Positions 37,577-45,909 of a DNA stretch of 64,000 nucleotides are shown in pieces. The first letter of the stretch is position 1, and each line of letters opens with the position of its first letter. Where the stretch lies: positions 46,833 through 110,832 of the forward strand of contig JADKDR010000015.1 in NCBI GenBank assembly GCA_016714535.1, written 5' to 3'. This stretch comes from Bacteroidota bacterium. Lineage in GTDB: Bacteria; Bacteroidota; Bacteroidia; AKYH767-A; OLB10. Position numbers and translations under genes: made by a program. The notes beneath the pieces are model-generated. The model made no database searches, was not told the origin of the DNA, and saw only the letters and a program-made list of their open reading frames with translations.

Positions 37577-38515
37577 ATGACACAAATAAATTATAAAACT
37601 ATTGGTTTCTATTTGCTGTGTGTATTACTAAGTGTGTTATTTATTTTTTCGGGCTATACGAAACTATTTCCAATAGAATATTTCGAAATCTCCCTATTGT
37701 CGTCCAAAATTAGCAATTGGGCTATGGCACCTTATATGGCCAGGCTCATGATTGGATTAGAGTTTGCCATAGGCCTAATGCTTCTAATACCCGGCAAATG
37801 GCAGCAGTATGCATTGAAGGGTAGCATTGCCTTGCTGGTAGTGTTTATTATTTATCTTTCGATTCTGATTGCCATCTATGGCAATTCAGGAAGCTGTGGT
37901 TGCTTTGGCGAAACCATCCCGATGAGTCCGTTGCAAGGCATTTTAAAAAATGTTGGTTTAATAGTAATGGCATGGGCGGCACTATTATTAAAGCCAAATT
38001 CAAGAATTGCAATACCTAATTTTGTCAACATACTTTTATGTCTTTGCTGCATTATAATAACCTTTATTGTAAATCCCATTTTGCTCAATCCCGAATTACG
38101 AAATGACAACACACAGGTTGGCAAGCCTTATAATCTTTCGGTATTATATCAGCATGCTATTTATAAACCCAAAGTTGATGTTACAAAAGGTAAATGGCTG
38201 CTCGCTTTTTTTAGCACTGCATGCGCACATTGTAAACTTGCTGCAAAAACACTTGCTATTATTCAACAACAAAACCCACAGGTAAAAACTTTTTTCATTG
38301 TAAATGGCGATACTGCTAAGGTGACTAAATTTTTAGATGAAAATAATTGTAAAAACATACCTTGGCAAAATTTTAAAGGACCAAAAGAATGGCTTCAAAT
38401 AGCGGGGCCTGAGTTACCTAACATATTGCTATTACAAAATGATACGGTGGTAAAAAAACTTGAACAGTATACCTTGAATGGAGATAAAATTTCTAAGTGG
38501 TTCGATGAAAAATAG
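37577..38515 (+). CDS. MauE/DoxX-type membrane protein fused to thioredoxin-like domain
   Basis: The 312-residue protein has four or five membrane segments in residues 10-170, with LFIFSGYTKLFPIEYFEISL and SGSCGCFGETIPMSPLQGIL. These are the MauE/DoxX hallmarks, including the CxC pair. Residues about 190-312 form a thioredoxin-like domain with the CAHC redox motif (FFSTACAHCKLAAKTL, Cys about 214 and 217). Such fusions are thought to relay electrons or disulfide exchange across the inner membrane. It may serve oxidative folding or cytochrome c maturation, since the ccm operon ends nearby on the other strand (inference). Confidence 0.85.
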   Translation: MTQINYKTIGFYLLCVLLSVLFIFSGYTKLFPIEYFEISLLSSKISNWAMAPYMARLMIGLEFAIGLMLLIPGKWQQYALKGSIALLVVFIIYLSILIAIYGNSGSCGCFGETIPMSPLQGILKNVGLIVMAWAALLLKPNSRIAIPNFVNILLCLCCIIITFIVNPILLNPELRNDNTQVGKPYNLSVLYQHAIYKPKVDVTKGKWLLAFFSTACAHCKLAAKTLAIIQQQNPQVKTFFIVNGDTAKVTKFLDENNCKNIPWQNFKGPKEWLQIAGPELPNILLLQNDTVVKKLEQYTLNGDKISKWFDEK

Positions 38516-38545
38516 TCTTAGAATTTACTCCTGAAATAATCTCTA

Positions 38546-39310
38546 TCAGTTCTGACTACTATGCATAATGCTTTCGGATATGGCTTTGTAAATTTTACAC
38601 AGCTCTGGGTATTCTTTAATTAGTTGTAAATGCCGCTGCATGGTGGTTTTGTCCTTGCGCAATGCGGGGCCGGTTTGTAAATTTTCGGCACCATAAACAA
38701 TGGCATTTTCGGCAGTTGCCCTAATAATTTGATATATAATTTCGGGTTTGATATCGTGTTGCAGTAATACTGCGTTTGCCTTATGATATATATGATTGAC
38801 AAAATTGTTGACCATTACTGCTGCTAGATGCGATACCTCCCGTTGCACACTACTTTGATAAAAAGGTTTGGCACCTAACGCTTTTGCTAACGCCAATACT
38901 TCGCGTTTAGTTTTAGTATTGCTGCCCTCGTAGCTGCAATTAAATTGGGCTCCATATTTTGCATTATCATTTACAGAAACAACCGGCCACAGCACGCCAC
39001 AGTTGAACGTGTAAGACTCCAGCACCACCAGTGCTTTTGTTCCACTTGTATGGATTATGGTTGTGGAGGTTTTGCCTAACATTTTTATAACCGGTAGTAT
39101 AGCATCATCACTTACGGCAATAATTGCAATATCAACCTGGTTTATATTAAAATCAGAAATAGAAGATGCTGTGCATTTATATTTTCTCGACATGGATGTT
39201 GCCATGGCAACATTGCGGGCAACTATTGCTAGTAAACGATAATTTGTATGTAACCTTTGCGCCAGAAAACGCGCCATACGACCACTTCCTATAATTGCAA
39301 TCGACTTCAT
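38546..39310 (-). CDS. Rossmann-fold and DUF2520 domain-containing protein
   Basis: The 254-residue protein has an N-terminal dinucleotide-binding motif IAIIGSGRMARFLAQRL (residues 4-20). A C-terminal helical DUF2520 domain follows (VSHLAAVMVNNFVNHIYHKA, then GPALRKDKTTMQRHLQLI). It resembles ketopantoate reductase/F420-dependent NADP oxidoreductase-type folds. The enzymatic reaction is unknown. It is 4 bp downstream of ccmF and probably cotranscribed. Confidence 0.88.
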   Translation of the reverse strand: MKSIAIIGSGRMARFLAQRLHTNYRLLAIVARNVAMATSMSRKYKCTASSISDFNINQVDIAIIAVSDDAILPVIKMLGKTSTTIIHTSGTKALVVLESYTFNCGVLWPVVSVNDNAKYGAQFNCSYEGSNTKTKREVLALAKALGAKPFYQSSVQREVSHLAAVMVNNFVNHIYHKANAVLLQHDIKPEIIYQIIRATAENAIVYGAENLQTGPALRKDKTTMQRHLQLIKEYPELCKIYKAISESIMHSSQN

Positions 39311-39314
39311 GATA

Positions 39315-41732
39315 TTAAGCGCGCAAGTTGCGGTTTAACCGGATGCGCTGCGCTATTGCCACCCATGTGCCAATAACAAGGAGGAGGCAACCCAGCCATA
39401 AAATATTGATGTGCGGAAAAACAATGGCTTTCATAATTATAAACTCTCGCTTGTTCGATTTTTTTTCGGACAGTTGTATATCAATTTTATTCTCCTTGGG
39501 TTTTACTCCGGTAAAAGCAAGTTGTAGCCCTAACTCTGCATTCATAACCGGTTCGGAGTATGCCATCAGGTTTTCTATTTTATAAATAGCTTCAATATTA
39601 TGCCGCTTGTTGTTAATATCAAGTGCAGTAAAATGAGCGGCAATCTCCATCTGACTACCTCCATCTTTTATTGTTTTAGCACGTATGGAATCAAGAATAA
39701 CAAGCGCAAAACTAGTACTAACCGTATCGCCCATACCCAGTTGAACAGTGCGCGGTTCTGTATAATCGCTCGAATTTTTTTTATCCTCCAAGTCAGCATA
39801 TTGAACATAGGTATAAATATCTTTATCTATAAAGTGTTTGGTACTTGGTTCGGCCACATTGCCCATGCGCTCATTTAACTGTATAAAGGGCTTAAGCGTA
39901 AATTTCTTTTCGAGCGATCCGCTTGCGCGGTTCAATTTAAAATAATCAATATTGTAATAGATATGCTTTCCCTCTTGCTCCTTGTTGGTGTACGATACAA
40001 AGTAATCTTTCATTTGTGCTGTATCATTTTTTATAAGCATTACATTTTCATTATTCGGAAAGTCTTTTCCCAAATCTACATTCAGTTTGTTTTCTGAAAT
40101 TACTGTTTTGCCTGCATTGCTAACTAATGCACCTAATAGAATAAGTGCTATACCTGCATGAGCAATGGACGCCCCTCCAAAATTAATCTTGCCCTTAGTT
40201 ACCCGAATAAAGTAATCGATATTGGCAGTAAATGCAAACAGGCAGGCAAACATCATAATGCTATGCTGTATGCGCGGAAGTTGCAAATACCATTGATATA
40301 AGATGGTAAGCACAAGACTTATTGCAACGCTTAACCATATTTTTTTAAAGACCATCTTAACATCTGTTTGCTTCCATTTAAAAAATTGAGCAAATGCCAT
40401 AATCAGAAGGATGAAAGAAGAAATTGGTATTTGCCACTTGTTATAGTGATCTATTACATCCACAGGAGGAGCTACATGTGAGCCAGTAATTTTATTATAA
40501 ACCGGAATAGAGGTAGTGATAAAAATTTGCAAAGCCGAAACTGATAATACCATCACCCCAATAAAAATCCAAAACTCACGTGAGGATGATTTTTCTTCAT
40601 CGGTATGATAAAATATTCGCTTACGATAAATAATATACATACCCAGACTAAGAACAGTAAAGAATAACATATATAGTAATAGTTGTCCTTGCATACCTAA
40701 ATCAGTAAAAGCATGTACGCTACTTTCGCCTAAAATACCGCTTCGCGTGAGAAACGTAGAATAAAGAATAAGGAGAAAAGAAATAATAGCTAAGAAAATA
40801 GCTGTAGGCAATCCTGCCCCGGTGCGGTTTGTTATCATCATAACATGGCCTGCGGCCACCATGGTAATCCATGGAATAAGTGAGGCATTTTCAACCGGAT
40901 CCCACGCCCAAAAGCCACCGAAACTTAACGCCTCATATGCCCAGGCAGCTCCCATTAAAATGCCCACACCAAGAATAGCGATTGAGAAATAAGTGTACGG
41001 AAGTGAGGGCTTTATCCACTCGCGCACACGACCGGTAATTAATGCGCTTAATGCAAATGCAAATGGTATAACAGTACTTGCAAACCCAAGAAATAAGGTA
41101 GGTGGATGAATAGTCATCCAATAATTTTGCAAGAGGGGATTTAAGCCGCGTCCTCCTCTTTCTATTATTCCTTCAAGATAATTGGCATTTTGCAGAAAGG
41201 GCATATTGAACATATCAGGATGTTCACGCAGTAATATAAAGGGGCTGCTTCCTATATGCAAATCGCCAATCCATATGCCTACAATCATGCTGCATAAAAA
41301 AACCTGTACCAGCATAATCACGCTCATAACATGCGACTCCCACACTTTGCTTTTCCAGATCAATACAACGGATAATACAACATGCCAAAAAATCCAGAGC
41401 AAGAAACTTCCCTCCTGCCCTTCCCATATACATGCTAATATGTATTTAGCATCCATATCAATGCTGGAATGGGTCCAAACAAAATGATATTCGAAATAAT
41501 GATTGTAAATTAAATAGATCAACAATGAAAACACACCAACCACCGAAAGTCCATGTAAAACAAAAAATATACGACCGGCTTGCAACCAACTATGGTCTGT
41601 TTCCTTTTTATTAAAGGCCTGCAATAAATAGGAAATAGTGGAAAATAATGCGGCAACAAAAGAAAGGGCTACCATTGCTTTGCCCCATTCGCCTAAATAT
41701 AAAGATTCGCCAATGTAATCTACTGTGTTCAA
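39315..41732 (-). CDS. ccmF: Cytochrome c biogenesis protein CcmF/CcsA family (heme lyase)
   Basis: The 805-residue polytopic membrane protein has the tryptophan-rich heme-handling motif FGGFWAWDPVENASLIPW at about residues 268-285. Further CcmF landmarks are WEGQEGSFLLWIFWHVVLS, NPLLQNYWMTIHPPTLFLGF and TRSGILGESSVHAFTD. A periplasmic domain lies near residues 560-760. It receives heme from holo-CcmE and ligates it to apocytochrome c. It starts 1 bp after the ccmE stop. Length is above E. coli CcmF (647), as usual in Bacteroidota. Confidence 0.93.
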   Translation of the reverse strand: MNTVDYIGESLYLGEWGKAMVALSFVAALFSTISYLLQAFNKKETDHSWLQAGRIFFVLHGLSVVGVFSLLIYLIYNHYFEYHFVWTHSSIDMDAKYILACIWEGQEGSFLLWIFWHVVLSVVLIWKSKVWESHVMSVIMLVQVFLCSMIVGIWIGDLHIGSSPFILLREHPDMFNMPFLQNANYLEGIIERGGRGLNPLLQNYWMTIHPPTLFLGFASTVIPFAFALSALITGRVREWIKPSLPYTYFSIAILGVGILMGAAWAYEALSFGGFWAWDPVENASLIPWITMVAAGHVMMITNRTGAGLPTAIFLAIISFLLILYSTFLTRSGILGESSVHAFTDLGMQGQLLLYMLFFTVLSLGMYIIYRKRIFYHTDEEKSSSREFWIFIGVMVLSVSALQIFITTSIPVYNKITGSHVAPPVDVIDHYNKWQIPISSFILLIMAFAQFFKWKQTDVKMVFKKIWLSVAISLVLTILYQWYLQLPRIQHSIMMFACLFAFTANIDYFIRVTKGKINFGGASIAHAGIALILLGALVSNAGKTVISENKLNVDLGKDFPNNENVMLIKNDTAQMKDYFVSYTNKEQEGKHIYYNIDYFKLNRASGSLEKKFTLKPFIQLNERMGNVAEPSTKHFIDKDIYTYVQYADLEDKKNSSDYTEPRTVQLGMGDTVSTSFALVILDSIRAKTIKDGGSQMEIAAHFTALDINNKRHNIEAIYKIENLMAYSEPVMNAELGLQLAFTGVKPKENKIDIQLSEKKSNKREFIIMKAIVFPHINILWLGCLLLVIGTWVAIAQRIRLNRNLRA

Positions 41733-41733
41733 A

Positions 41734-42141
41734 TCAATATGTAATTGTATCGGTAGTAACTGTGTTTTCGTTTACCTCGTTATACTTGCTCGGGCATTTC
41801 ATCAAAATATCGCTGGCAATAAAATCGCCCGATTGCATTTTGCCAATTACTACCACCTGTTGCGACTTTTCAAAATCCTGCGGTTTTGCTTTGTTAAGCA
41901 AAACTTTCTTTTCGTTGCCTAGTGTATCATTCATATAAAATGTAAAAAGATTGGCGTTAGTTTGTGGATTATACTCCTGGGGTTTATTAAAATTCACTTT
42001 GCCTACTATATGGAATTCACGTCCTTCGTTTTGTGCTGCAGTATCAAAGGTAACATACGTACTCACATCGGCACTTAAGCTTACAATATAGCCTATAGCA
42101 ACTGCTATAGCCAACAATCCAAAAATCAAATACTTATTCAT
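41734..42141 (-). CDS. ccmE: Cytochrome c maturation heme chaperone CcmE, CxxxY type
   Basis: The 135-residue protein has an N-terminal membrane anchor (YLIFGLLAIAVAIGYIV) and a periplasmic OB-fold. The heme-attachment site is CPSKY (C116, Y120), where E. coli has HxxxY. CxxxY CcmE proteins are known from archaea and some bacteria with a variant system I. Its start overlaps the ccmD stop in an ATGA arrangement (42138-42141), and it is followed by ccmF after 1 bp. Confidence 0.93.
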   Translation of the reverse strand: MNKYLIFGLLAIAVAIGYIVSLSADVSTYVTFDTAAQNEGREFHIVGKVNFNKPQEYNPQTNANLFTFYMNDTLGNEKKVLLNKAKPQDFEKSQQVVVIGKMQSGDFIASDILMKCPSKYNEVNENTVTTDTITY

Positions 42142-42272
42142 TTCTGTTTTTCGTCTTCGAGTTTCTTTATTTTCTTATCCAAATTTATCAGGTAAGCAAC
42201 TATACCTGCAAAGATGATAGCTATGACTCCTACTACCACCAATATTTTTCCATTGCTTCTCATTAAATCCAT
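42138..42272 (-). CDS. ccmD: CcmD-like small membrane protein
   Basis: The 44-residue protein reads MDLMRSNGKILVVVGVIAI, then IFAGIVAYLINLDKKIKKLE, then DEKQK. One membrane helix followed by a charged cytoplasmic tail is the CcmD pattern. CcmD releases holo-CcmE from the CcmABC complex. Position between ccmC and ccmE, with a 4-bp ATGA overlap with ccmE, supports the call. It is too short for many gene finders. Confidence 0.87.
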   Translation of the reverse strand: MDLMRSNGKILVVVGVIAIIFAGIVAYLINLDKKIKKLEDEKQK

Positions 42273-42356
42273 GTTTTCGTTTTTTATATTGATTTATATC
42301 AAGAGATACTTTTTATTTTGTTTCATCTATTTCAATCTGCCTTTTTTCGCATTCTA

Positions 42357-43036
42357 TTATTTGAGCAAATTATCTTCTCTTTTAAATTCCACTATTTTTA
42401 ACCGGTATCGTAAAGTAAATATCCATACGGACAACAAAATAAAACCTAAAACAGCAGGATAAAAAATGGTACGCATGTGATTGTCGAGATCATACGCATT
42501 AAAGCCCGGATTGCCACCATTGCCGGGATGCAGGCTAGCAGTTCTTCGCGGCAATATCATAACAAACAAAATGAGCATTACATAAGCAAAAACATTGTAG
42601 ACTGCTGATAAACGGGCTCTTTTAAGTTCATCATTTACCGAAGCACGTAGGAGAAAGTATGCAAGATAAAATAACATAGCAACTGCCACTCCGTTAAGTT
42701 TGGGGTCGTTGGTCCAAGGTTTGCCCCAGGTATAGGTAGCCCACAACATGCCGGTGGTAATGCCTAATACGGACAACATCATACCTACATGTGCAGACTG
42801 ACTGCTTGCTATTTCATGTTCGAATTTATTAGTCAAAAGATAGATGATACCGTAAATCATAGATATGGTCATTAGCGAAATCATTGCAAACCATACCGGA
42901 ACGTGGAAATAAAGATTACGAATTGACTCTTCGAGAATGTCAAGCTTGGGAATATTTGAAAGTAAGCCAAAAAAATAATGGTGTACAACAACAATCCAAC
43001 CGCCAGCCACTTCCACCAATAATCTTTTAATGTCAT
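42357..43036 (-). CDS. ccmC: Heme exporter/cytochrome c biogenesis protein CcmC, frameshifted near the N-terminus
   Basis: The natural start is probably the ATG at 43036: MTLKDYWWKWLAVGLLLYTI is a typical CcmC beginning. That frame is lost at a T7 tract (42969-42975 on the plus strand), where one more T would restore FFGLLSNIPKLDILEESIRN. From there the protein continues normally: LYFHVPVWFAMISLM, TWGKPWTNDPKLNG (the WWD-like loop), LHPGNGGNPGF and six membrane segments. The downstream frame alone gives only a non-native start (TTG at 43019). It would deliver heme to CcmE. The break is likely a sequencing or assembly error but could be real. Confidence 0.85.
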
Positions 43037-43052
43037 CTGAAATTTTTTCTAT

Positions 43053-43715
43053 TTACTCTTTCCAGAGGAATGGGAATAAAATTAATGCGAGCACAAAGGT
43101 AATTAAATCCAAGGCACCAAGCGTTAAAATATTTTTCAAAAATACCGAAGCTGCTACGCCATCCATGCTATTTTTAGAAAGCATGACCGTGATCATAAGT
43201 ACCGGAAACAATAATGGCAATGCCAACACGGTGAGCAACACCGTGCTGCTGCCCGCCCGTGCCGTTAAAGCTGCAGCCAGCGAAAAAACACACGAAAATC
43301 CCAGATTGCCAAGTACAATACAAACAACAAACAAACCCGGAGATTGCACCTTGCTGCCTAATAACAAATTAAACAGTAAAAATATGCTGAGCGATAAGGT
43401 AAGCATGAGCGCCAGGTTATACAGAATTTTTGAAATAATTACGGCTAAGGGATGATGCAACGTATACTGAAATAGTAATGCGCCTTGCGAATCCACTAAA
43501 AAACTTCTGGCAACCGCGTTTAGTGCTATAAACGAATTTAAAATCCAGAAAAGCGCATTCCACACCGGTACTGAAAGTGAATCGCTAAACACCAAGTAAC
43601 ATATATACACATTACTTAAAACGTAAACGATTAATCCACTAAAAGAAAACTTTTGATTTAGTTCAACAGTGAATTCTTTCCAAATTAACCATCTTACCTG
43701 TTGCAGAATATTCAA
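43053..43715 (-). CDS. ccmB: Heme exporter protein CcmB
   Basis: The 220-residue membrane protein has six hydrophobic segments and family features: RWLIWKEFTVELNQKFSFSG at the N-terminus, PLAVIISKILYNLALMLTLS, and LGNLGFSCVFSLAAALTARA. It is the permease of the CcmAB ABC transporter needed to release holo-CcmE. It is the first gene of the ccm operon. Its ATPase partner CcmA is not encoded beside it. Confidence 0.92.
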   Translation of the reverse strand: MNILQQVRWLIWKEFTVELNQKFSFSGLIVYVLSNVYICYLVFSDSLSVPVWNALFWILNSFIALNAVARSFLVDSQGALLFQYTLHHPLAVIISKILYNLALMLTLSLSIFLLFNLLLGSKVQSPGLFVVCIVLGNLGFSCVFSLAAALTARAGSSTVLLTVLALPLLFPVLMITVMLSKNSMDGVAASVFLKNILTLGALDLITFVLALILFPFLWKE

Positions 43716-43734
43716 GCTATCGAGAATTTTTGCG

Positions 43735-43742
43735 CAAATGTA
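43735..43742 (-). promoter_or_regulatory. Predicted -7 element for the ccm operon
   Basis: TACATTTG on the minus strand, 20 bp before the ccmB start, matches TAnnTTTG. Confidence 0.45.
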
Positions 43743-43873
43743 TAATTATCTTCTGCTAATTGAGGTAACTCATTCGGATAACTTTATTCCTGCAAATGAT
43801 TTAGAATAAGATAAACATACTTGGGTATTGCGACCAATTTTAAGTGCCACGATAAATTTAATTTGCTGTTTAC

Positions 43874-43881
43874 TACTTTTG
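43874..43881 (+). promoter_or_regulatory. Predicted -7 element for the ECF sigma factor gene
   Basis: TACTTTTG matches TAnnTTTG and lies 48 bp before the ATG at 43930. Confidence 0.4.
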
Positions 43882-43929
43882 CGCAATAGCTCCATTCATT
43901 TAATATTTAAATAATCTCGCCATGCACTT

Positions 43930-44718
43930 ATGATGACAATCGCAGAATTTGCTACCGAGTTTGAAACGGTTCGTTCGCCTTTAAAGTCTTATTTACTTCG
44001 AATAACTGCAAGCATTGAAGATGCTGAAGATATTATTCAGGATACTTTTATCAAAGCATCGGAAAAGTTAAACACTTTTCGTGGAGAATCTTCTTTAAAA
44101 ACCTGGCTTTTCACAATATCAAGCAACATGGCCAAAGACAATCTGCGTGCGCAAAAACGCTGGCCCGAAAATGTAACTGATATATGTAAGACGGAAGCGC
44201 TTGCAAGTCCTGACTATTTTCATTCCATGACCCAGATTCAACAATCATCGCCACAAGGCAAGTTTGAATTGCGAGAGAATATTATGTTTTGTTTTACGTG
44301 TGTTGCCAAATCATTGCCACTTGAACAACAAATATGTGTGTTGTTAAAAGAAGTTTATGATTTCAAGGTTTCTGAAATATCCATTATAATGGATACCACC
44401 GAGGCGATGGTAAAATACTACCTGCATATGGGCCGGGGTAAACTGGTAAAAGTATTTGATAATCGCTGCGCGCTTATTAATAAACAAGGAGCCTGCAATC
44501 AATGCAGCGAGCTTAATGGCTTGTTTAATCCACAGCAAAATTTTGAAGTCGAAAAAAATAAAATTGAAATGGCTCGTGTTGCTGAGCGTGGCGACAAAGA
44601 GCATTTGCTTGACCTGCGGCTTCGAATTATGAGCGAAATTAATCCGTTTGACTCACCAGGAAGCCAACTGCAACTATTTCATTTACAGTTCAATAAAAAA
44701 GTAATGGAAAAAAAATGA
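43930..44718 (+). CDS. ECF-type RNA polymerase sigma factor with Cys-containing C-terminal extension
   Basis: The 262-residue protein has sigma region 2 at about 10-80 (SPLKSYLLRITASIEDAEDI, then IQDTFIKASEKL, then SLKTWLFTISSNMAKDNLR) and sigma region 4 at about 125-175 (LPLEQQICVLLKEVYDFKVS, then ISIIMDTTEAMVKYYLHMGR). The extra ~85 residues carry a CxxC motif (GACNQCSELNG, residues about 187-190) and a helix-rich tail, found in a Bacteroidota subgroup. The extension may replace an anti-sigma factor; no anti-sigma gene is adjacent. The SRPBCC and DUF6855-like genes follow on the same strand. Confidence 0.88.
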   Translation: MMTIAEFATEFETVRSPLKSYLLRITASIEDAEDIIQDTFIKASEKLNTFRGESSLKTWLFTISSNMAKDNLRAQKRWPENVTDICKTEALASPDYFHSMTQIQQSSPQGKFELRENIMFCFTCVAKSLPLEQQICVLLKEVYDFKVSEISIIMDTTEAMVKYYLHMGRGKLVKVFDNRCALINKQGACNQCSELNGLFNPQQNFEVEKNKIEMARVAERGDKEHLLDLRLRIMSEINPFDSPGSQLQLFHLQFNKKVMEKK

Positions 44719-44795
44719 TTTTTTTTTCAAAAAATCCTATCGTTTCTTTTGCGGCAATCGTCAAAAAGGGTATAAATCAAAAAAAATAAATCAAA

Positions 44796-45263
44796 ATGAC
44801 ACAAGTAAATTCAAATGGCAAGGCCTCAACTGTAAAAAGCACATTTAGCCGCGAAACTGAAGTAAGTATAAACATACATGCAGATAAGAGCATTATTTGG
44901 GCATTGTTGACCAATGCAGGCGACTTTAAAAGATGGAACTCTACCATTATTTCGATTGAAGGAGATATTAAACCTAATGGGAAAATTGTTCTTACCTCGA
45001 CTCTCGATCCAAAACGAAAATTTAAATTGGCGATAAAAGAAATGGAAGTTGGTAAAAAGCTTGTTTGGGGCGATGCAATGGGCAAGAGAACGTATAGCTT
45101 GATTCAGTATGGCAAAGACCAAACACAATTTACCATGCATGAGAAAATAGGAGGACCATTTTTTCCTTTATTTGCTAAAATGATTCCATCGTTTGATAAT
45201 TCGTTTGAACAATTTGCCTTCGATTTAAAAAAGGAAGCCGAAGCAATAGCTCAAACCAAATAA
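44796..45263 (+). CDS. SRPBCC (AHSA1/START-like) protein
   Basis: The 155-residue helix-grip protein shows STFSRETEVSINIHADKSII, WALLTNAGDFKRWNSTIISI and IKEMEVGKKLVWGDAMGKRT. These fit the activator-of-Hsp90/polyketide cyclase superfamily, which binds small hydrophobic molecules. It lies 77 bp after the sigma factor gene and just before a DUF6855-like gene. The sigma-SRPBCC linkage suggests a sensor or target of that regulator. The ligand is unknown. Confidence 0.82.
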   Translation: MTQVNSNGKASTVKSTFSRETEVSINIHADKSIIWALLTNAGDFKRWNSTIISIEGDIKPNGKIVLTSTLDPKRKFKLAIKEMEVGKKLVWGDAMGKRTYSLIQYGKDQTQFTMHEKIGGPFFPLFAKMIPSFDNSFEQFAFDLKKEAEAIAQTK

Positions 45264-45298
45264 TTGATTAATTATAAATTCTAAATCCAAAATAAAAT

Positions 45299-45703
45299 AT
45301 GAAACATAAAATCGGAACAAAAGAAAAACCAATGGTATTAAAAACACCACCACTTACAAGTGAATATACCATGCATGTAGATCAGAAAGACGGACAAGAT
45401 GTACTTTGTTTGTACCGTAGGAAAAACAGTGTTGTTGTATAACATTAATTGCCTTGACGATTTGCATGCCATGCTCCAGAAGCATGGCGATTGGATGGAA
45501 CTTGGCAGTACCGATGAGCAAAAACCTGCCAAAGAGGGCACTGTTGAAGCTCAGCCGTTCAGAAAAAATCCGTAAAAGGTTGGTATGGTATAAAGAAAGG
45601 ACTACGCGGGCGTTTCGGTATGTATATACCACCCTTAATGGAAGCATTAGGTCTTGCAGAAGTAACTCATGATGCCAAAGGAAATAAGATGCGCGCCAAG
45701 TAA
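45299..45703 (+). pseudogene. DUF6855-like hypothetical protein, broken by two compensating frameshifts
   Basis: The original protein would be about 134 residues: MKHKIGTKEKPMVLKTPPLT, then SEYTMHVDQKDGQDVL, then VCTVGKTVLLYNINCLDDLH, AMLQKHGDWMELGS, and VKGWYGIKKGLRGRFGMYIP to a final HDAKGNKMRAK. One extra T in 45405-45407 shifts the frame, and one missing G near 45572 restores it. Read literally, translation stops after 47 residues. I believe this is the DUF6855 family by its GWYGxKKGLRGRF block, with unknown function. It is next to the SRPBCC gene and followed by a strong terminator. Confidence 0.7.
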
Positions 45704-45729
45704 ACGTTATCGTATTAAAAACAGGATGG

Positions 45730-45757
45730 GGTGCGGGCTTTAGCCCGCACCTTTTTT
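45730..45757 (+). terminator. Rho-independent terminator
   Basis: GGTGCGGGCT (45730-45739) pairs with AGCCCGCACC (45742-45751), followed by six T. It starts 26 bp after the DUF6855-like stop and closes the sigma-SRPBCC-DUF6855 unit. Confidence 0.9.
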
Positions 45758-45909
45758 ATTTTTCAAATTCGGGAGGTCTCTTCAGTTAACCGTGAAAAAA
45801 GACCATTTATTAATAGTTACATCGTTCATTACTTGGTTAATAAAATATCCTGTCAATTGGTGTTGAGTGAAATCTTGAGGGTAACTTTCAACCTTCATAC
45901 TAACTATAC

